A stretch of 64,000 nucleotides of DNA from CADEDV01 sp964437415 (lineage in GTDB: Bacteria > Bacteroidota > Bacteroidia > Chitinophagales > Chitinophagaceae). The notes under the pieces were generated by a model. It worked only from the letters and a program-made list of their open reading frames with translations, searched no databases and was not told the DNA's origin. This document shows, piece after piece, positions 50,709 to 60,370 of this stretch (its first letter is position 1; each line of letters begins with the position of its first letter). The stretch is taken from positions 18,513 through 82,512 of the forward strand of contig CAYTGN010000016.1 in the NCBI GenBank assembly GCA_964437415.1, read 5' to 3'. Position numbers and translations under genes: made by a program.

Positions 50709-51974
50709 TTACACTGCCTGCCTGGTTCTTTGCGAATAGCCCCCGTTATACCGCTTTCTGTTATTCGAATGATTTTGATTTGGCCTTGGCTGAAAAGCAG
50801 GACGCTCCGGTTGAGCGGGGCGAATAGTCAAAGCATTTCCTTCAAAGGCATGACCTTTTATAACAGGAATCGTTTTTTTGATCAGCTTTTGTATATCATT
50901 CAAATAAACTTTCTCACTTGCATCGCAAAAAGAAATAGCTACTCCGCTGGCCCCTGCCCTTCCTGTTCTGCCGATACGATGAACATAGGTTTCGGGAACA
51001 TTGGGTAACTCATAGTTCAGCACATGGGTCAGTTCATCAATATCAATACCTCTTGCGGCAATATCAGTTGCCACCAATACACGGGTCTTCCTGCTTTTGA
51101 AATTCTGCAAAGCATTCTGTCTTGCATTCTGTGATTTGTTGCCATGAATAGCTTCTGCAGTGATCCCTGCCCTCACCAGGGTCTTTGAAAGTTTATCGGC
51201 TGCATGTTTCATTTGAGTAAACACCAGCAGGGTCTCCATCGTTTCATCCTGCAACAATTGAACAAGCAGTGACTGCTTGTCTTGTTTTCCTACAAAATAA
51301 ATGGATTGCTGAATGATCTCTACTGTTGATGAAACAGGCGTTACTTCCACTTTCACCGGGTTGGTCAATAAAATATCAGCCAGCTTCTTTATTTCAGGTG
51401 GCATCGTAGCAGAGAAGAATAAGGTTTGCCGTTTGGCCGGCAATTTGGCGATGATGCGTTTTACATCATGCACAAAACCCATATCGAGCATACGATCGGC
51501 TTCATCCAATACAAAGTATTGAATATCGGCCAGGGAAATGATGCACTGCTGCATCAGGTCGAGCAAGCGGCCCGGTGTGGCAACGACAATATCAACACCA
51601 CTGCGGATGGCCTGCACCTGGCTGTGCTGTGGCACACCACCAAAGATCACTTTATGTTTTAAAGAAAGAAATCGTCCATAAGCTGCAATACTCTCCCCTA
51701 TCTGGATGGCCAGTTCACGGGTGGGTGTAAGGATCAGCGTTTGAATGCGACGGTATTTCTGATGCGACTGCTGTTGCTGACGGTGCATGAGTTGCAACAC
51801 AGGGATCGTAAAAGCAGCGGTTTTGCCGGTGCCTGTCTGTGCGCAGCCAAGCAGGTCTCTTTTTTGTAAAATAGCAGGAATAGCCTGCTGCTGAATGGGG
51901 GTCGGGCTGTTGTAGCCTTCTTTGCTCAGGGCCTGTAATACAGGCTCAATGAGCTGTAAATCTTTAAATGACAC
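50709..51974 (-). CDS. rhlE: DEAD-box RNA helicase RhlE-like
   Basis: A 421-residue helicase: Q motif PTPIQQQAIP, Walker A AQTGTGKT (45-52), DEAD in VLDEADRMLDMGF near 155, SAT, and motif VI HRIGRTGR. C-terminal basic tail with RPNQNHSNNRKRYNGG. Remodels structured RNA, often in ribosome assembly or cold. The start is GTG. A large inverted repeat lies in its leader at 51995-52057. Confidence 0.95.
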   Translation of the reverse strand: MSFKDLQLIEPVLQALSKEGYNSPTPIQQQAIPAILQKRDLLGCAQTGTGKTAAFTIPVLQLMHRQQQQSHQKYRRIQTLILTPTRELAIQIGESIAAYGRFLSLKHKVIFGGVPQHSQVQAIRSGVDIVVATPGRLLDLMQQCIISLADIQYFVLDEADRMLDMGFVHDVKRIIAKLPAKRQTLFFSATMPPEIKKLADILLTNPVKVEVTPVSSTVEIIQQSIYFVGKQDKQSLLVQLLQDETMETLLVFTQMKHAADKLSKTLVRAGITAEAIHGNKSQNARQNALQNFKSRKTRVLVATDIAARGIDIDELTHVLNYELPNVPETYVHRIGRTGRAGASGVAISFCDASEKVYLNDIQKLIKKTIPVIKGHAFEGNALTIRPAQPERPAFQPRPNQNHSNNRKRYNGGYSQRTRQAV

Positions 51975-51994
51975 TTTTTTAAATTTTGATAAAA

Positions 51995-52057
51995 AATGTG
52001 ATAAGGCTACCAGGATGAACCGGGTACATTATCCGCCTTAGGTTAAAACATCACATT
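51995..52057. repeat. Inverted repeat in the rhlE leader
   Basis: AATGTGAT/ATCACATT (51995-52002 and 52050-52057) flank shorter AAGGC/GCCTT arms. On the - strand it is 20-84 bases upstream of the rhlE start, so an RNA fold in the leader could regulate the helicase; it may also be a protein operator shared with the divergent lipoprotein gene. Confidence 0.45.
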
Positions 52058-52248
52058 ATTTGGGGGAGAGGGTACGCCACACAAACAGCGGGAGCAATAA
52101 CATTAAGAGCAGCGAAACTACAACAAATAATCGGGATCGTTCAATAAATCTTATACTGCCTCATATTTATACTATGAGCCACATAAGACCATGCAGTTCT
52201 TTATGTTTTATCTTTAAGCAAAGAAGTTTTGCATTAAATCAACCGGTA

Positions 52249-53055
52249 ATGAAACAGTTTATACTTTCTTCTCTTCTATTTCTGCTGATCTCCTGCAACG
52301 GAAAAAAAGAAGATACATCCCTTGCTCAACAACTTTCACAGGGCAGCTGGATTGACCTTACTTATAGTTTTTCATCTGAAACACTTTACTGGCCAACGGC
52401 TGAAACATTCCGCTTTGATACGGCTTTTGTTGGGGAAACGGCTGCCGGTTTTTATTACGAAGCCTACAACTATTGCGCGGCAGAGCACGGCGGCACCCAC
52501 CTGGATGCACCGGTTCATTTTGCCAAAGGCAAATGGGCAGCCGATGAAATACCTGTAAAAAACCTGGTTGGTGAAGCAGTGGTGATTGATGTGGCGGCAG
52601 AAGCCGCAACAAATCCCGATTATCAAATTGGTGTAAGCGAGATCGAAACCTGGGAAAAAGCAAACGGCGCCATTCCTGCTGATGCCATCTTATTTTTCAA
52701 AACAGGATACGGGACTTTTTATCCCGATGCAAAAAAATATTTAGGCACTGATGAACGGGGTGCCGCAGCAGTGGCCAAACTTCATTTCCCCGGCATTCAT
52801 CCAGATGCTGCAGAATGGCTGGTGAAAAACCGGAAGATAAAGGCAGTGGGTGTTGATGTGGCCAGTATAGATTATGGCCAGTCAACAGATTTTAAAACAC
52901 ACCGTATTTTTTACGAACAAAATATTCCCGGTTTTGAGAATGTAGCCAATCTTGATAAACTCCCGGTGAAAGGAGCTTATATCATTGCCCTGCCAATGAA
53001 AATAAAGCATGGCAGCGGCGGGCCTTTACGAATCGTGGCCTGGGTCAGGAATTAA
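52249..53055 (+). CDS. Cyclase-family (kynurenine-formamidase-like) lipoprotein
   Basis: A 268-residue metal hydrolase with a lipoprotein signal (MKQFILSSLLFLLISCNGK, lipobox cysteine C16). The metal motif HGGTHLDAPVHF is at 80-91. Family members hydrolyse cyclic or formylated substrates; the precise one is unknown. Start ATG 52249 chosen for the signal peptide. The last three bases overlap the stop codon of the convergent S9 peptidase. Confidence 0.9.
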   Translation: MKQFILSSLLFLLISCNGKKEDTSLAQQLSQGSWIDLTYSFSSETLYWPTAETFRFDTAFVGETAAGFYYEAYNYCAAEHGGTHLDAPVHFAKGKWAADEIPVKNLVGEAVVIDVAAEAATNPDYQIGVSEIETWEKANGAIPADAILFFKTGYGTFYPDAKKYLGTDERGAAAVAKLHFPGIHPDAAEWLVKNRKIKAVGVDVASIDYGQSTDFKTHRIFYEQNIPGFENVANLDKLPVKGAYIIALPMKIKHGSGGPLRIVAWVRN

Positions 53056-55046
53056 AATGCTTTAGGTTGAAGATGTTTATCAAACCAATTGATATATCTC
53101 TCCAGCCTGTCTTTTTGATAACCTGGCAATGAGATTCCATGATACTGCCCCGGATAAACGATCAACTCAGTGGGTGTGCCAATGGAACGCAGCGCCTGGT
53201 ACATCTGCTCACTCCCAATAGCAGGAACATTGAAATCCTTTTCTCCCGTCATGAACAGCGTAGGGGTTTTGATCTTATCCGCCTGCAGAAAAGGCGAAGA
53301 CAGTTTTAAATACTTTTCATAGTTCTTATCTTTCCAGGGCTGTCCCAGTTCATTATCTAATTGCAGAATATACTGGTCCACCCCATACAATGATAATTGC
53401 AATGCACTGCCGGCGCCGCTTACGGCTGCTTTGAAACGATTGTCTTTTGCAATCGTATAATTGGTGAGAATGCCGCCATAACTCCAGCCACCTATACCCA
53501 TCTTGCCCGGATCAGCCACACCTGTTTTAACCAGATGATCTGCCGCCCCAAGAATATCAAGCACTTCTTTATTACCCCAATCAGCATAGATAGATTTGGT
53601 GTAAGCGAGGCCACGTCCGTTGCTGCCACGATAGTTTACGGCCACTACGGCGTACCCGGCAGCGGCAAGTGTTTGCCGGGTCAGGTCAAAACCATAATCA
53701 TCCTGCGAAACCGGCCCGCCATGAATAAAGAATATAACTGGCAGTTTTTCCTTTTTTGCCCCGGCAGGCAGGAATAAAAAACTTGATACGGTTGCTCCAT
53801 CCTTGCTTTTGGAAATAATTTTTTCAACAGTTGCGAGTGAAAGATCTTTTACAAAATCATCCTGAACTTTGGTAAGACGGCGCAGCTCACCGTTTTCCAA
53901 TGCGTAATATTCTGAAGGCGTCTGTGCATCACTCATGGAAGTGATCCAACTGCCATTGGGATGCTGTTCCAAAGAATTAAAAGCCCGGTGTCCTCCCAGT
54001 ATTTTTTTAAACTTCCCCGTAGCTATTTCATAAGAGCCGATATAACGTTCCCCATCATCAGCCACCAGCACGGCAATGCTGTTGCCATCTTTACTCCATC
54101 GTGGGTTACCCACTGGTCTGTCTGCCGAATGACTCAGCAGTTGAGGTTCGCCTCCATTCACCGGGATAGTGCAGAGAACAGGCTGATCATACATAATATA
54201 ATCGGCATCTGAACTGCTGCGCAAATATGCAATGGTTTTCCCGTCAGGGCTCCATTGTGGCGAGTTGTCATAACCCGTCCATTTGGTAAGTTGACGGGGA
54301 ACAGCACCTTGTTTTACATCAATAATAAAAATGTCTGAATTGCTGTTCCGGTCCGGGTCTTCAGTGCGGTTGCTTACAAAAGCGATCATAGATCCATCAG
54401 GGCTCCACACCGCTCCGCCTTCGTTGTAGTTGCCGCTTGTCAGTGTATCTGTTTTTTTAGAGGCAACATCAAAAAGATATAGATGCGTTTTTCGTTTATC
54501 AAAGAGATAGCCGCTTACATCCTGCTTGAAACGATAGCGGTCTATTACCCAGGGCTGGTTCCTCTTTTTACCTGTAGTGTCTTCATAATCTTTGATGGTA
54601 AGCAGCAGCTTTTTTCCGTCAGGACTCCAATTATAAGCGGAAAGATCGCCTTTGACATTGGTGAGTTTGATGGCTTCACCCCCGAGACGGTTCAGCAAAT
54701 AAACCTGGCTGCCACCGCCGCCCCTTGTGGCTGTGAATGAAATATACTTCCCATCGGGGCTCCACCTGGGATTACTCTCTCCTTCCGGGCTGTTGGTCAG
54801 TTGAATATTTTCGGCTCCATCCCAGCTCATCATCCATATATCCGTATTGCGTTTTTCCTTTGCAGAGTCAATGCTGGTGAGAGTATAAACCATCCATTTT
54901 CCGTCCGGTGACACCTGGGCATTGCCGGTGCTTTGCAAACGATAAACATCGGAAGGACGAATGGGTCTTTTCTCTGACTGTGCTGCTGCTGTCAGCAGCA
55001 GGCCTGTGAAAAGAGACAGGAGCAGGGTTCTTTTTGTGGTTGGCAT
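53052..55046 (-). CDS. S9-family serine peptidase (acylaminoacyl/dipeptidyl type)
   Basis: A 664-residue exported peptidase with signal peptide MPTTKRTLLLSLFTGLLLTA, an N-terminal beta-propeller of WSPDG repeats (about 40-400) and a C-terminal alpha/beta hydrolase domain. Catalytic serine in GGWSYGGIL near 515, aspartate in TGEKDFNVP and histidine in YPGQYHGIS. Degrades peptides in the periplasm. Confidence 0.94.
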   Translation of the reverse strand: MPTTKRTLLLSLFTGLLLTAAAQSEKRPIRPSDVYRLQSTGNAQVSPDGKWMVYTLTSIDSAKEKRNTDIWMMSWDGAENIQLTNSPEGESNPRWSPDGKYISFTATRGGGGSQVYLLNRLGGEAIKLTNVKGDLSAYNWSPDGKKLLLTIKDYEDTTGKKRNQPWVIDRYRFKQDVSGYLFDKRKTHLYLFDVASKKTDTLTSGNYNEGGAVWSPDGSMIAFVSNRTEDPDRNSNSDIFIIDVKQGAVPRQLTKWTGYDNSPQWSPDGKTIAYLRSSSDADYIMYDQPVLCTIPVNGGEPQLLSHSADRPVGNPRWSKDGNSIAVLVADDGERYIGSYEIATGKFKKILGGHRAFNSLEQHPNGSWITSMSDAQTPSEYYALENGELRRLTKVQDDFVKDLSLATVEKIISKSKDGATVSSFLFLPAGAKKEKLPVIFFIHGGPVSQDDYGFDLTRQTLAAAGYAVVAVNYRGSNGRGLAYTKSIYADWGNKEVLDILGAADHLVKTGVADPGKMGIGGWSYGGILTNYTIAKDNRFKAAVSGAGSALQLSLYGVDQYILQLDNELGQPWKDKNYEKYLKLSSPFLQADKIKTPTLFMTGEKDFNVPAIGSEQMYQALRSIGTPTELIVYPGQYHGISLPGYQKDRLERYINWFDKHLQPKAF

Positions 55047-55291
55047 AAAATAATATTGTGATACCGAAAATAAGAATTAGTTCTTTATGCCTGCTGGTGC
55101 TATTAAAATATCAATGCCATCAAAAACCATCATGACATTTTAAAGCGAAAAAAAAGTAATGAACCGGATCAAAGTTGCTGTAAGGTTAAGCAAGTCAGGT
55201 TTTACCAAAGAAGTACCGATAAGCTACGAAAAAGTGGAATCCCTGGATAAGCTGAGAAATATTCTTTCCCATTGATAAGAACGGTCAGTTA
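55047..55291. other. Gap with a doubtful small + strand frame
   Basis: Contains the small frame described next and no strong hairpin. Confidence 0.4.
55159..55275 (+). CDS. Possible 38-residue small protein
   Basis: A short ATG frame with a balanced, charged composition (MNRIKVAVRLSKSGFTK, EVPISYEKVESLDKLRNIL). No clear Shine-Dalgarno, no family, no partner. Could be real or chance; it is convergent with the cyclase copy 2 gene. Confidence 0.25.
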   Translation: MNRIKVAVRLSKSGFTKEVPISYEKVESLDKLRNILSH

Positions 55292-57241
55292 TCAAATATC
55301 AATATTTATCTCCGGCACCTCGCCAATTATTTTTTCCATTTGTTTAAACCTGGGGTCAGCTTTTAGTGGCGAAAGAAAAATATCGGTCCGAATCATCATG
55401 GTATCACCAAACCGGTTGCTGATCACTTTTTCAAGGTAGAAAAAGGCCTTATCAAAGTCACCAAAACAGGTGTAAAGTGTAGCAAGGTCAAGGCCGTATC
55501 CAATAAACTTCTTCTCCAGTTCAATCAGTTCCCGGAGGCAGTTGTCAGCCTTCTCCTTTTCACCCATTTTAAAATATACACAGCCCAGGCAAGTGGAACG
55601 ATGCAGGCGAAATCCTTCGGGTTCCAGTTTTTTAAAAATGCCTATAGCTTCATCATATTTTTCCTGAAATACACCTATCCAGCCAATATATTCCCAAGCG
55701 GAACGATGACCTGGTATCATTTCAACCACCCGGTACAAGTAAGGAAGAGCTTTCTCATATTCCCCATTCCATAAATAGGCAATCCCCATAAAGAAAATCA
55801 TTTCCAATGAAATGGGGTCCAGGTTCAACCCGATCTTATGCGTCCGGATCGCCTCCTGCAAATCACCACCGATATAGTGCAAAGTGGAAAGGACATGATA
55901 AAGACTTGAAAAATTTGGGAAAAGTTCCAACCCCTTTTTTGTTGTGTTTACTGCAGCAGGCCAGTCCCATTTATAAAAAATTTCAAAGACTGCATTGGCA
56001 AAGAAAACTTCGGGTGATTCCACCCCAAGTTCCCTGATGCGGTCAATATGCACAACTCCTTTTTTATGCGCTTCTTCCCAGGAAAGTTTGCCCCCGAAAG
56101 TCTGCAACACATAACAGATTGTAAGACGGGCATGCGGCATGGCAAATGACGGATCAATTTCAATCGCCTGTTGAAAATAGGGAACAGCTTTGGCCATCCC
56201 GATATCTCCCCATTGGTTAAAAAAATATACCCCTCTCAGGTAAGTTTCGTATGCTTCAATATTTTTTGTAGGGGCTTTGATCAGCTGTTCCCTGTGTTCA
56301 TCTTCCCCAAGGTGCTGCCTGAGGAGGTTCGTAATTTTTTGTGCAATCTCATCCTGAACTTCAAAAATATCATCGAGTGTACGGTCATAGGTCTCTGAAA
56401 AGAAGTGATAGCCGTCAATGCTGCTTACAAGTTGTGCAGTTATCCGCACCCGGTTGCCCGATTTTCGTACACTGCCTTCCAGCAAATGCGAAACACCCAG
56501 TTGTGTGCCGATTTCCCTGACATCCATATTCTTTCCCTTAAAAGAAAAAGAAGATGTTCTTGCCGTTACCTGTAACCCTTTTACTCTTACCAGTCCATTC
56601 AGGATTTCTTCTGAGATGCCATCGCTGAAATATTCGTTCTCCGGATCAGCACTCATGTTTACAAATGGTAAAACAGCAATGGATTTTTTATTTTCCTTTA
56701 CTTTCCCTTTTAATTCAGAACGATCAGGTACTTTGATGCCATCATTGGCAATGGCAAATACCTCCACCGGGTCTTTGATATTCTTTAACTCAAAATGTCC
56801 CAGTGATTTTGATGAGATTGCAGACTGACTTTTGATGGCATCACATAGCTTGTCAGAGATCAGGATGCTGCCCGGCACCCCAAGGCTTTCGATCCGGGAT
56901 GCCAGGTTCACACCATCTCCATAGATATCATTGTTGCTGTAAACTATATCTCCGAGATGCAGGCCTATCCGCAAATGCACTTTGCCACCGCTATTAAATT
57001 GTTGCTGCATGGAGATAGCACATTCAACAGCTTCCACAGCGCTTCTGAAGACGCTTAATGTTCCGTCGCCATAATACTGAAGCACTTCCCCATTGAACCG
57101 CTGGTGATCCTTTTCAAAAACTTCCCGATGCTGCTGCCTGACAGCCGCAGCGGCAGTTTCATTCTCATGCATCAAGGCGGTGTACCCCGCAATATCCGTG
57201 AACATGATGGCGGCAAGACCCCTGGTAACTGATGAGCCCAT
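55292..57241 (-). CDS. Class III adenylate/guanylate cyclase with TolB-like and TPR domains (copy 2)
   Basis: A 649-residue paralogue of the gene at 44339. Cyclase domain with D16 (FTDIAGYT), D59 (YGDG) and N112/R116 in GVNLASRI; then SIAVLPFVNMSADPENEYFS in a TolB-like domain (about 190-330), then TPR repeats. No membrane helix. Parallel domain order to copy 1 suggests a duplicated signalling module; activating signal unknown. Confidence 0.92.
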   Translation of the reverse strand: MGSSVTRGLAAIMFTDIAGYTALMHENETAAAAVRQQHREVFEKDHQRFNGEVLQYYGDGTLSVFRSAVEAVECAISMQQQFNSGGKVHLRIGLHLGDIVYSNNDIYGDGVNLASRIESLGVPGSILISDKLCDAIKSQSAISSKSLGHFELKNIKDPVEVFAIANDGIKVPDRSELKGKVKENKKSIAVLPFVNMSADPENEYFSDGISEEILNGLVRVKGLQVTARTSSFSFKGKNMDVREIGTQLGVSHLLEGSVRKSGNRVRITAQLVSSIDGYHFFSETYDRTLDDIFEVQDEIAQKITNLLRQHLGEDEHREQLIKAPTKNIEAYETYLRGVYFFNQWGDIGMAKAVPYFQQAIEIDPSFAMPHARLTICYVLQTFGGKLSWEEAHKKGVVHIDRIRELGVESPEVFFANAVFEIFYKWDWPAAVNTTKKGLELFPNFSSLYHVLSTLHYIGGDLQEAIRTHKIGLNLDPISLEMIFFMGIAYLWNGEYEKALPYLYRVVEMIPGHRSAWEYIGWIGVFQEKYDEAIGIFKKLEPEGFRLHRSTCLGCVYFKMGEKEKADNCLRELIELEKKFIGYGLDLATLYTCFGDFDKAFFYLEKVISNRFGDTMMIRTDIFLSPLKADPRFKQMEKIIGEVPEINIDI

Positions 57242-57456
57242 GGCAGTTATCTTTTCCCGGCAAATAGTTTTACTACAATAAAGTTATCCGTTTAGGATGA
57301 ATTTTCTTCACTAACTGGTATTTATTCCGGTAAAATGAGTTAATGCATTTTTCCACCGGGTCAGATTACAAAAACTACAGCATCATATCGCTATATACCA
57401 CATAGTCTTCGCCATTTCCTATTCACTCCTATCTTTGCTTTCTAACGGTAAAATTC

Positions 57457-59082
57457 ATGAATCTCGAATTCAATAAGAACGAAGACATATTTAAACAATC
57501 GCTCAGCGATATGCGCCGCAGGTTGGAAAAAATATATGAAGGCGGCGGTAAAAAAGCTATTGAAAAGCAACGGGAGAAAAATAAACTCACCCCAAGAGAA
57601 CGGATAGATTATCTCACCGATAAGGACAAACCCTTTATTGAAATCGGCGCTTTTGCCGGTTATGAAATGTATGAAGAACAGGGTGGCTGCCCGGCAGGCG
57701 GAACTGTGGCCGGGATTGGATATGTGAGCGGCCGGCAATGTGTTTTACTGGCCAATGACCAGACAGTGAAAGCAGGCGCCTGGTTTCCCATTACGGGCAA
57801 AAAGAATTTACGGTTGCAGGAAATAGCGATGGAAAATCATTTGCCCGTTATTTACCTTGTTGACAGCGCCGGTGTTTTTTTGCCGATGCAGGATGAAATT
57901 TTCCCCGACAAAGAACATTTTGGCCGCATCTTTCGCAACAATGCCGTGATGAGTGGCATGGGAATCACACAGATCGCTGCGGTGATGGGCCCATGCGTGG
58001 CAGGAGGCGCCTATTTACCCATCATGAGTGATGAAACGCTGATGGTGGAGGGTAATGGTTCGATTTACCTGGCCGGGCCCTATTTGGTGAAAGCCGCCAT
58101 TGGCGAGGAAATAGATAATGAAACATTGGGCGGTGCTGTGACGCATACAGAAATAAGCGGTATTGCCGATTATAAGTTCAAGACCGAACAGGAATGCATG
58201 GATCATATCAAACGGATGATGTCCATGCTGGGAGAAAAACCCAAAGCCGGATTTGACCGCATCGCTTCCAAACCGCCAAAGAAAAATGCAGAAGAGTTGT
58301 ACGGCATTTTTCCCAGTGACGGGAAGCCCTATGATGTATTAGAAATTATTGAACGCATTGTTGACAACTCCGATTTTGAAGAATTCAAAGCTGATTATGG
58401 CAAAACCATTGTCTGTGGTTATGGACGGGTTGATGGCTGGGCGGTAGGGATTGTGGCCAACCAACGGCTGATCGTTAAAACAAAAAAAGGTGAGATGCAA
58501 ATGGGTGGTGTCATCTACAACGACAGCGCCGATAAAGCAGCGAGGTTTATCCTTAACTGCAATCAAAAAAAGATACCGTTGGTTTTTTTGCAGGATGTGA
58601 CCGGTTTTATGGTAGGCAGCCGCAGCGAACATGCGGGCATCATCAAAGACGGGGCGAAGATGGTGAATGCCGTTGCCAATTCGGTGGTGCCGAAGATCAC
58701 TATTGTTACCGGCAACAGTTTTGGCGCCGGCAACTATGCCATGTGCGGCAAGGCTTATGACCCCCGTTTTATTTATGCATGGCCTACGGCGAAAATTGCC
58801 GTAATGGGCGGTGATGCGGCAGCGAAAACCTTATTGCAGATCGAAGTTGCTTCGCTGAAAGCAAAAGGGAAAGAGATTACTCCCGAGGCAGAAAACAAGC
58901 TGCTGAATGAGATCAAAGGCCGCTATGATAAACAAACTTCTCCTTATTATGCAGCAGCCCGATTATGGGTGGATGCGATCATTGACCCGGTGGAGACAAG
59001 GAAGCTGATAAGCGAGGGAATTGCAGCGGCGAATAATAATGCAGAAATCGCTGATCTTAAAACAGGAGTTTTTCAGGTGTAA
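57457..59082 (+). CDS. Acyl-CoA carboxylase beta subunit (propionyl/methylmalonyl type)
   Basis: A 541-residue carboxyltransferase subunit. It carries the crotonase-fold motifs GGTVAGIGYVSGRQCVLLAN, VDSAGVFLPMQDE, AAVMGPCVAGGAYLPIMSDE and FLQDVTGFMVGSRSEH. Works with a biotin carboxylase/biotin carrier alpha subunit not present here. Exact acyl chain (propionyl, methylcrotonyl, geranyl) cannot be told. Confidence 0.94.
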   Translation: MNLEFNKNEDIFKQSLSDMRRRLEKIYEGGGKKAIEKQREKNKLTPRERIDYLTDKDKPFIEIGAFAGYEMYEEQGGCPAGGTVAGIGYVSGRQCVLLANDQTVKAGAWFPITGKKNLRLQEIAMENHLPVIYLVDSAGVFLPMQDEIFPDKEHFGRIFRNNAVMSGMGITQIAAVMGPCVAGGAYLPIMSDETLMVEGNGSIYLAGPYLVKAAIGEEIDNETLGGAVTHTEISGIADYKFKTEQECMDHIKRMMSMLGEKPKAGFDRIASKPPKKNAEELYGIFPSDGKPYDVLEIIERIVDNSDFEEFKADYGKTIVCGYGRVDGWAVGIVANQRLIVKTKKGEMQMGGVIYNDSADKAARFILNCNQKKIPLVFLQDVTGFMVGSRSEHAGIIKDGAKMVNAVANSVVPKITIVTGNSFGAGNYAMCGKAYDPRFIYAWPTAKIAVMGGDAAAKTLLQIEVASLKAKGKEITPEAENKLLNEIKGRYDKQTSPYYAAARLWVDAIIDPVETRKLISEGIAAANNNAEIADLKTGVFQV

Positions 59083-59087
59083 GGGAG

Positions 59088-59217
59088 GTCCATAGTCAAC
59101 AGTCAATGGTCAACAGCAGAGTTTGATTGTTGATCGGTTGTTTTTACTTTCACAGGATACATTTTGTATAACAATTACTTTCAAACCTGTCTATGGTCCG
59201 TTGACTATGGACTGTCG
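59088..59217. repeat. Heptamer repeats and 13-bp inverted repeat
   Basis: Four heptamers at 59088-59115 (GTCCATA, GTCAACA, GTCAATG, GTCAACA) and four at 59190-59217 (TCTATGG, TCCGTTG, ACTATGG, ACTGTCG). GTCCATAGTCAAC (59088-59100) is repeated inverted as GTTGACTATGGAC (59200-59212). The unit sits just upstream of rnhA. Confidence 0.75.
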
Positions 59218-59225
59218 GCCCAAAA

Positions 59226-59714
59226 ATGTCAGCTCAAAACATCACGATATACACAGATGGTTCATCAAGAGGAAATCCCGGTCCGGGCGGCTATGGTGTA
59301 ATCTTAATGAGCGGCCATCACCGCAAAGAACTCTCACAGGGCTATAAACTCACCACCAACAACCGTATGGAACTGATGGCAGTGATCGAAGGGCTAAAAG
59401 CATTAAAAAAAGAAGGAATGCATGTCACCGTCTATTCCGACAGCCAGTATGTGGTGAAAGCTGTGGAAGAAGGCTGGCTCAACACCTGGATCAAAACCAA
59501 TTTCAAGGGCGGAAAAAAAAATCCTGACCTCTGGAAGGAGTATTACCAGCTTTCACATAAACACAAAATAAAATTTGTGTGGGTGAAAGGACATGCAGAC
59601 AACCCATTCAATAACCGTTGTGATGAACTGGCTACAGAAGCGGCAGACGGTAGTCATCATACATTACTCGATGACGAAGGTTATGTACAGGGCAAAAACA
59701 ATCTTTTTTCCTGA
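59226..59714 (+). CDS. rnhA: Ribonuclease HI
   Basis: A 162-residue RNase HI removing RNA from RNA-DNA hybrids. Catalytic acids D11 (IYTDGSSRGNPG), E49 (NRMEL), D72 (VYSDSQYV) and the C-terminal D near 135 (CDELATEA). Full length. Overlaps the next start by one base. Confidence 0.98.
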   Translation: MSAQNITIYTDGSSRGNPGPGGYGVILMSGHHRKELSQGYKLTTNNRMELMAVIEGLKALKKEGMHVTVYSDSQYVVKAVEEGWLNTWIKTNFKGGKKNPDLWKEYYQLSHKHKIKFVWVKGHADNPFNNRCDELATEAADGSHHTLLDDEGYVQGKNNLFS

Positions 59715-60370
59715 TGCAAAAAAAATCGCTTTGCAGTTGGAGCGGCGGCAAAGACAGTTGCTTTGCTCTGATGCAGGCCATTCAAATGGGCTACCAGCCG
59801 AAAGTTTTATTGAATGTATTAAACGAAGAAGGAAAAATTTCCCGTTCGCATGGCATCCCCTCTTCCATTTTGCAGGCACAGGCCGCTGCAGCCGGTTTAC
59901 CTATTCATTTGATAAGCAGTTCATGGAATGAATATGAACAACATTTTATCGCTGCTCTTAAAGAACTCAAACAGCAATATCAACTCACCCATGCCGTGTT
60001 TGGAGACATAGACCTGCAACCCCACCGCGACTGGGAAGAAAAAGTTTGTGCCAATGCAGAACTGACTGCCGTTTTACCACTTTGGAAACAGGACAGGAAA
60101 AAACTGGTGTTGCAGATGCTGGAAGCCGGTATTGAAACCATGATCGTCAGTTGCAATGAAGTGATGGGAGAACAGTTTATCGGCCGCATCATCACTCCCG
60201 CCCTTGTAGATGAACTGGAGGCATTGGGTGTTGATGCTTGTGGTGAAAATGGCGAGTATCATACATTGGTGCTGGATTGCCCGCTTTTTACTGAGCCAAT
60301 AAATGTTTCCGTTGAGCAAAAGTTGCTGCATGAGAAATATTGGTTTGCAGAGCTGAAACAAAAATCATAG
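59714..60370 (+). CDS. Dph6-like ATP pyrophosphatase-family protein
   Basis: A 218-residue protein with the ATP PP-loop SWSGGKDSCFAL and conserved CGENGEYHTLVLDC. Eukaryotic/archaeal relatives make diphthamide on EF2; bacteria lack diphthamide, so the role is different, possibly in cobalamin or tRNA-related metabolism (unproven). Translationally coupled to rnhA by TGATG. Confidence 0.9.
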   Translation: MQKKSLCSWSGGKDSCFALMQAIQMGYQPKVLLNVLNEEGKISRSHGIPSSILQAQAAAAGLPIHLISSSWNEYEQHFIAALKELKQQYQLTHAVFGDIDLQPHRDWEEKVCANAELTAVLPLWKQDRKKLVLQMLEAGIETMIVSCNEVMGEQFIGRIITPALVDELEALGVDACGENGEYHTLVLDCPLFTEPINVSVEQKLLHEKYWFAELKQKS

